Shown: piece by piece, positions 57,966 through 64,000 of the stretch
Position numbering within the stretch: position 1 is the stretch's first letter
Layout of the letters: each line of letters starts with the position of its first letter
Assembly: GCA_025716815.1 (NCBI GenBank)
Contig: JAIXMN010000004.1
Location: 1,426,001 to 1,490,000 of the forward strand
Length of the DNA: 64,000 nucleotides
Direction: 5' to 3'
Source of the DNA: Dichotomocladium elegans
Lineage: Eukaryota > Mucoromycota > Mucoromycetes > Mucorales > Lichtheimiaceae
Notes under the pieces: generated by a model
The model's database searches: none
Seen by the model: the letters and a program-made list of their open reading frames with translations, nothing else
Told to the model about the DNA's origin: nothing
Program-made: the position numbers and the translations under genes

Positions 57966-60900
57966 ATGCCTAACGGATGAATTCTTCCATTATCAATATA
58001 ATCAGATAGTGGCATGGTGCCGTACACACAATTTGGGGAGATCCTAAATAATAAGAGATGGCGTATAAAAAACAATCTGTCAAATCCAAAGCACATTTGT
58101 AAAGAGCTTTCTCGAGAATAAAAGGGTTACACGCTATCCCCTATTCTAATCGACTGTGGTTGATGACATACACAACCCTATATATGCTTTGGTGTATGGG
58201 GAAAGCGGTAGGTCAACGGGTATGTATTGGAAAAGTTGGTGTCTTTTATCAGAGAATGGAGTTTTTTTTCCTACTGACACGACAATCTTGTAGATTGTTA
58301 GTAACTTTTCGAGGCTCTTGTCTCAGATTCCGTTATTTTTGAAAATGAATCTATGCTATTTATCATAAGACATTAAAAGCAATCTATTAACTATTACATC
58401 GATATTCATTCAGCCATTCACATGTATCACATATTGCAGCTGTAGAGCATATGGCTCAGCCTCCACTTCAGACTGATGCGCATGGGTAGGATAGTATGTA
58501 TACTTCTTCTTCATCTGTCTGTTCTCGAGAACTTAACCAAAATAAAGCCGCCATTCAGTATCGGTTTCCTCCATGAAGTTTATCTCCCGCGCTTTTATAG
58601 AGATTGGGGGAGGTAGGGAGATGTTGGTATTGCAAATTAATATTCCTTGGTAGGGCAGGGTTCCGCCTTATCTGCCACAATGTTTCTAGTATTTCTGGAA
58701 GTCCGGTCGAGTACCATTCATATATGTTTAGTATATTATAGAGAAACAAAATTTGAGCGTTAAGTTTTTGTGAGCATATATGGTTTCGAAATGGACCGGG
58801 CAATTTGTCAAAGTAGATATTTAAAGGAGATAAGCAAGGATAGGTTTAATTTGATCTGCCGGAGAAGCTTATAATATTTGAATCCGTTGATAAGGACAAC
58901 ACTGTTGGTAGTGAGGCCTTTGATCAAGGAGCTTCTGTTCTTGTAAAAACATGCTATTTAAAATTCATAAATAGCCAGGTAAGTAGCAAATAATTCAACA
59001 AGGTAGGTTTCAAGAACTCCGGAGCATTTCCGTTAGATGGTAGCGGCATAGATGCATAAGTATGCATCGAGAATGAAAAACCGAGTATAAAAAAGATGTA
59101 GTGTGGGGATCATCATCACCTGGGAATTCGAACTTGTCAACAGAGTCACACGAAAGGGCCGGCGATGGAGGGTCGGGAGGGAAGGAAAACTGCTTTTTTG
59201 GCGGGACCCGGATCAACCAAGTGCTCTAAGCCTTTCCCTCCTGTATATCTAAAGTGAGAACGAAAAAAAAATTAAGTTTGTCCCTGATGAATGCACACGT
59301 TTTCGCCTAAAACTCAGGTAGTAGTGTGGATTTTTGGCTCTCTGTGGATACGTGTTTTCTTGACACCTGTGCTGGCAAGTTTCGATTGTTGCAATCCACA
59401 TGTGATGTTTGACCGTAGAGCACGACTTACTCGCCTGTAGAGATTGATGTCGCATATGGCGATGGAAAAACGAAATGATAAATGTGGATGGATGGAATCT
59501 TACTTCCGAGCGAAGAAAAGGAGATGGTGGCCAAGAGAGACCGACGAATGTGTTCCTTGGCCCCTTGAAGATTCTTCCAAAAAGAGAACGATCAAGCAAA
59601 CTCCGTTGATTTTCTCGGATTTGCCCGTGGCTTTTTTGTGCAACAGGCTCATTTCATTAATCCCTTTCTTTGTGGACAATGCGCACTTTGTGCCTCCTAT
59701 GCCTGTTCCTTAAGTTGGGGGAAGGGGCCTTTCTACGTACATTTACTTGTAACCGATGTTGCAGTGATGATTATCCCATCCAAAGCAGCTTGTTTGAAAG
59801 AAATATATCATCCAATTATTTTTTCTTCGATTTCTTTGTCGCTAAGGAAAGCGAGAAACACATTTTTTATTTGTTTATAGATTCGAAAGCGCGTATACAC
59901 ATACACATATATACATATATATATGTGTGTGTGTGTATGTGTATGTGTGTGTGTGCTATTAGCAAAGGGGAGCTAGAGACACGAGAATTCAAATTCAGTT
60001 GGCGTAAATGGGACGAGCCGTTCCGACGGGTCAAGGGCGACGGATTGTATTTCTCACATGACGTGACCAATGAATTTTCTTTTGTTATTGGCAATATATT
60101 TTCGCAAGATAGAAGGACATGCTGTTTTATATCAAGGATATTTGAGACATGGACTATTGGCTGGAGATGAAGGACGACTCGGCGCTTTCTACACATCGGG
60201 GCGTGGAAAAGGAGAGAATCCGTCGTGAAACGTGATCAAGGAGGTGAGAGGTATCAAGTTTGTTTCAGTAAAGTATAGCAGTTACTGGTATACACACACA
60301 TATATACACACATGGACTTTTCTTTCCAGAAGCTGAGTGTGCACCGGCCTGCTGTTGTATCTCACGCTGCCGTCCTATCCTTTCGAACGGTTTCCTTCCC
60401 GTGACTAACGACCTCCGATCTCTTGCATACCCGCGATAGTAACACACCCGAACGAAGATGAGATTATACATATACTATCAAGACCCATTATATGTATGGT
60501 AAGACGCAACCAAATCGTTGTGTTTGTCACCCCAGCATGAGTTGCATATTTTTTCACGCCTTCTAGGAACAACATACATCCTACAATTGGCCCCTGGGGG
60601 ATGGGATGTCTGATGGGGAGGCAACGATTGGCGTTGTCAGCGTTGCCTCGGTTGTTGCTGCTACTGCCGCGCAATGCCTCAATTTCTACTTTTTGACGAA
60701 TAGCATCGAGGAAGAAAAAAAGTGACCAGTGCCTCAGCCTTGATAGCACGGCGTTGCCCTATGACAAGGCAAACCTACTCAGAAAAAAAAAGAGAGAGAG
60801 TTTGTAGAGCATAAGAGAGGTGGAAAGGAGTTGCTGTTTCAAAACAAACACCAACAAAATAATATCAGACAATATTGAAATCGTTCGCTGGGAAGCCAAC

Positions 60901-63340
60901 CTTTAAGATTATCATTCCCGGGGATTTAAGACTCGACTCCATTCACGCAATAGAGAGAGCGACACGCGTTTCGTTTTGAGACCTGGATGGAGTCAAAATA
61001 TACCGTCGTCACTTTCATGCCAATGCGAAGGCATACGGAGATGAGTAATGTGGCGTGGGTATCAGCCGAAAACCATCGTTGAATGAGCGGCTCGATTTCT
61101 TTGTTTTGAATCGCGTATTATTATTTCGTTCAATTTGGCTTTTTATACGCATACATATACAGACACGAATGGGACCTCAAGACGTGTACGATATGACTAT
61201 TTTGGGCATTTATTTCTGGGCCGTCTCTACGCATTACTTTCGTTGCTTCATTAACCTCGGCCCTATTTCTTATTTTTCCCGAGCAACATAGACAATTCAT
61301 AAAGACATAGACGCCAAATTTTAGAGACATAAATAGCTAGATGGCGAGAAGGATAGACTACTGATTACAGTATGCCACTCAGTGCATCAATATATATACA
61401 CAACATTGCTCTGGTCCCATACGCACAGTATTGTTGTTGTTATTGCGACTCGGGATTGGGTACGATAGTGATGTGTCCTACCTAAACAGCGCGATGCTCT
61501 CAAAAGTGCCGCAACTGCAGCACTTTTTTTTACTTCTAAAGAAATGATGCTTCCCAAAAACGACAAGTGGTCTGTAGCCGCTGTACTGTCATGATTGATA
61601 TCCTTATAGATGTGCATCAAAGTCGGCTTAATACAAAAGCAGGTCTATTTTCTATAGCTTTTCTTTAAACCTGTTTGTTTTTAAGTTTCGGGTTCCAAGA
61701 AAGTAGACGGTGCAAAAAAAGAAGAATTAGATTGCTTTGTTTCGATAAGCAAATGCCTTTTTCGATTGATGGTTTATAATAAATAAGCAACTCTCAGTAG
61801 AGAAATGGAAGGGGGATTGAAGATGAGTTAAACGCGATGCAGACTTGCGCGCGTGCTTACATGATAGCACATCATTTGACGGAAGGGGGGTTCTTAGGGA
61901 GGCAACGTAGCTATGCGAGAATCGAGGAAGATGAAAGAAATCTTGGGGGAGAGTGAGGATGCGAATGGCATAGGAGATGACTGCCGAAAGGGATGTATAT
62001 TGATCGGAGAGTTTCTTTCGGGGGGGGTAGGAGTACCAAGGGGACCGAGTCTCCGCATGCACTGGCCAACCCGCCAAAAGAAAGATTAATGAGCGAAATA
62101 CACATACACGGCCCACTTGGGCTTCTTTCTCTTGGTCTCTCCATTTCACCGTTTACCGGGAAATGAGGCCTTGTCTCGGAAGAAGACCGAGGCCATCAAC
62201 CAAGGACACCAAGAAAGACCGGGCGGATCGATGGTTTTTAAAGATGCTAAAGAATGCCCGAGTAATGAAAGGTAAACTAAGATAGCGACAGAAGGGAACG
62301 AAGTCAAGCGAGGAAACGCGCGCGCGCGAGAGGAGATGTGAGCCAAGAAGCAAAAAGCGGGGCATACGAATGTTGGATGGATGGGGGGGGGTATTGAAGG
62401 GAGCGGACGAGGAGAGGGAGGAGGATAGGGAGAGAAAGGGGGAGCAAAAAAGGGGGCCCTACAAAACAACAGACAGCTCTTTCCAGTCGGATGACGGAAT
62501 GGCTATCTACGGGCGACTTTTCAACTTGCTTGCATACATGGAGTTGGTATGCAGGACATACACCGGAGCTCTCTCATTTCCTGTCTCTCTTCCCAGGCGA
62601 GAAGCATGAGTTATGGCCGAGACGCGTGGTCATCGAGCCGTTCAGAAGAGTATCGTCATCGTAATTCCTTTGGAAAAGAGAAGACAGACCGAACGCCAAG
62701 GACAAAGAAGTCACTGAGGCACAAACAAACAAGATTTAAAATCAATTAAGGCATATATGTCATGGGATAGCCAGACAAAAAACCGTAGGAAGAAAAGCGA
62801 GAGCGAGCAAGCAATATCGCGGCTATGTGAGAGTGCGTATATGTATGTGCGTGTGTATACAGAATCAGGGGGTTTGTAGAAGGGGGAAGCATAGAGAAAC
62901 AGTCAAAGATACTGGATGCAGGTTCTCCACCCCGCCTTCCGCCCCCCCCCCGAGTAACAATAGACTGCAGCGTCCCGGGATATTCGGACAAGATCACGTT
63001 TGCTTCGATCGGTTACGAACAACAACAACGGCACACCCATGGTTTCCAAGTCATGACTACCGGGGATGACGGCTGCGGCTTATACTATGAGGGCGAATGA
63101 TGCCATGAACTCGGTCAAGTGTTCCTATTTTGTTTGCACGACCAAGATCGACACGGTGCTGATGGGATGAGCGTGTCACATTCTCTAAACGAGCATAAAT
63201 TAACATTTCTCGGCCGTTTACTATCGTGACTTCACCTGCACGTCCCACCCCCCAAAGTACATCCTACAATCCTTCCCCACCTCTTAGCGTATTAGGGAAT
63301 AAGAAAAATCGGGACCCTCGATATCCCCCCCATCCGAAAG
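57966..63340. other. 5.4 kb region without a supportable gene
   Basis: Open frames up to about 165 codons overlap on both strands but show no domains or consistent splicing (for example 60405-60749 reverse, 61727-62149 reverse). Composition shifts to purine-rich with poly-A and poly-G runs between 62.1 and 63 kb. It lies upstream of a regulator gene and may hold its control region or a long leader; a TG/TA microsatellite is listed separately. Confidence 0.4.
59895..59960. repeat. CA/TA/TG microsatellite
   Basis: ACACATACACATATATAC passes into ATATATATGTGTGTGTGT and further TG units, giving an imperfect inverted repeat. A weaker version occurs at about 60292-60312. Confidence 0.85.
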
Positions 63341-63348
63341 ATATAAAA
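63341..63348 (+). promoter_or_regulatory. TATA box of the KilA-N/APSES-type gene
   Basis: ATATAAAA, 139 bp before the chosen ATG at 63487, followed by a pyrimidine-rich leader with TTCATTCACTC and CTTTTCG, as in many fungal promoters. Confidence 0.45.
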
Positions 63349-63486
63349 ACCCACCGAGTCAGAACCGAACCAACCAAACTTCATTCACTCTTCTTTCCGC
63401 CCTTTTCGTTGTTGTCCTCTCCCTGTTCTATTGATCTCCTACTTCACTATGAACCTCAACCTTGCCTACGCATCGGCCCCGAGGAG

Positions 63487-64000
63487 ATGGATGTGGATTC
63501 CCGCCCCGACCGAGGAGATGGCGATTTCTGTGAAGCTGACAACCCAGCCTTCCGACCTTACATTCTCGGCCACGACGAAATGCGCGAGGACGAAGAAGAG
63601 TTTGACATCACTCGTGCAAAGTATTCCACCTCGCTCGATCCGCGTGGATATATTCCTGGTATGTGGTTATTCTTTACGTGCCTCTCCTCCTCTCGACTTA
63701 CGTTTTCTCGGCTGCATCCAAAGTGTACGAATACACCGTGGGCAATCAGCCTATCATGTGGGATCGCGAAACCGGTATGCACCCTTCCACCAATCTTGTT
63801 TGGTCGGCGTCCCCGGCAATTTCGGCTTGATCGAGCCTTGCCAGCCGACCCAGCCAAACCACACACACTCCCACCCCCCGCTTCATGGAATCATATGACT
63901 AACCGCTCCCCAACTTCAACCAACTTCAGGCTTTGTCCATTTCACCGGCATCTGGAAATGTCTTGGCAATTCAAAGGCTGACATTGTGCGCGTCGTGGAC
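63487..64000 (+). CDS. KilA-N/APSES-type DNA-binding protein, 5' part
   Basis: Runs off the window. Exons 63487-63658, 63724-63774 and 63930 onward join in phase. The acidic N-terminus (MDVDSRPDRGDGD, then MREDEEEFDITRAKYST) leads to GYIPVYEYTVGNQPIMWD and TGFVHFTGIWKCLGNSKADI, the first half of a KilA-N/APSES fold as found in fungal cell-cycle and morphogenesis regulators (StuA/Xbp1/Mbp1 superfamily). Only the first strands and helix are present, so the subgroup cannot be settled. An upstream ATG at 63448 lies in another frame and would read an unspliceable peptide, so 63487 is preferred. Confidence 0.8.

Noticed and set aside
1..64000. CRISPR array, bacterial operons, rRNA or tRNA genes
   Set aside because: No regularly spaced direct repeats, no tRNA cloverleaf with proper B box context, and no rRNA segments found by eye; GGTTCGA words at 269, 1227, 33472 and 42064 lie in coding or unstructured sequence.

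Overview
The window is nuclear DNA from a filamentous fungus. Genes are dense and full of short GT-AG introns, exons are joined in phase, and every clear gene has a fungal or general eukaryotic counterpart. The transposase remnants, the C2H2 factor and the DDE element resemble those of Mucoromycota (zygomycete moulds). That placement is inference; no rRNA or other marker is present.

Layout. 0-3.9 kb: a small hypothetical gene and transposon debris. 3.9-6.8 kb: an M3 (oligopeptidase A type) metallopeptidase. 6.8-14.8 kb: Tc1/mariner-type remnants around a two-finger zinc-finger factor. 14.8-20 kb: delta-1-pyrroline-5-carboxylate dehydrogenase, a CMP/dCMP-deaminase-fold enzyme and a Sel1-repeat protein. 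20.1-27.7 kb: a 7.5 kb inverted repeat, two 3.74 kb arms around a 31 nt spacer. Each arm carries a decayed DDE transposase-like gene plus smaller accessory frames, and the repeat abuts a mariner remnant. 28.7-47.6 kb: a conserved block of ATG9, a MIT/coiled-coil gene, CSN1, SMC1, VPS33 and an ELMO-domain gene. 48.7-53.3 kb: a secreted Kre9/Knh1-like protein with a hyperacidic repeat tail, and TAF4. 53.3-58 kb: nested transposon debris, including a piece that looks like the N-terminal half of a Fanzor/TnpB-like protein cut off by a mariner copy. 58-63.5 kb: almost gene-free. 63.5 kb to the end: the start of a KilA-N/APSES-type regulator.

How the genes relate. Most are unconnected housekeeping genes: proline catabolism, cohesin, COP9 signalosome, TFIID. 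Between 28.7 and 47.6 kb three products act in membrane traffic and autophagy: Atg9 (scramblase), Vps33 (HOPS/CORVET) and possibly an Atg38/NRBF2-like MIT protein. An ELMO-domain protein lies beside them. Orientations are mixed, so this is proximity, not an operon.

Most notable: the giant inverted repeat, whose arms have decayed independently; the truncated Fanzor-like locus; a short N-terminal PEPM-containing module at seven transposase-remnant loci; a dispersed repeat family with an AT-rich end and a GC-rich body; and the hyperacidic tail of the secreted protein. Exon boundaries come from reading frames and splice consensus by eye. Those in ATG9, CSN1, SMC1, P5CDH and the M3 peptidase were checked for phase; others are approximate.
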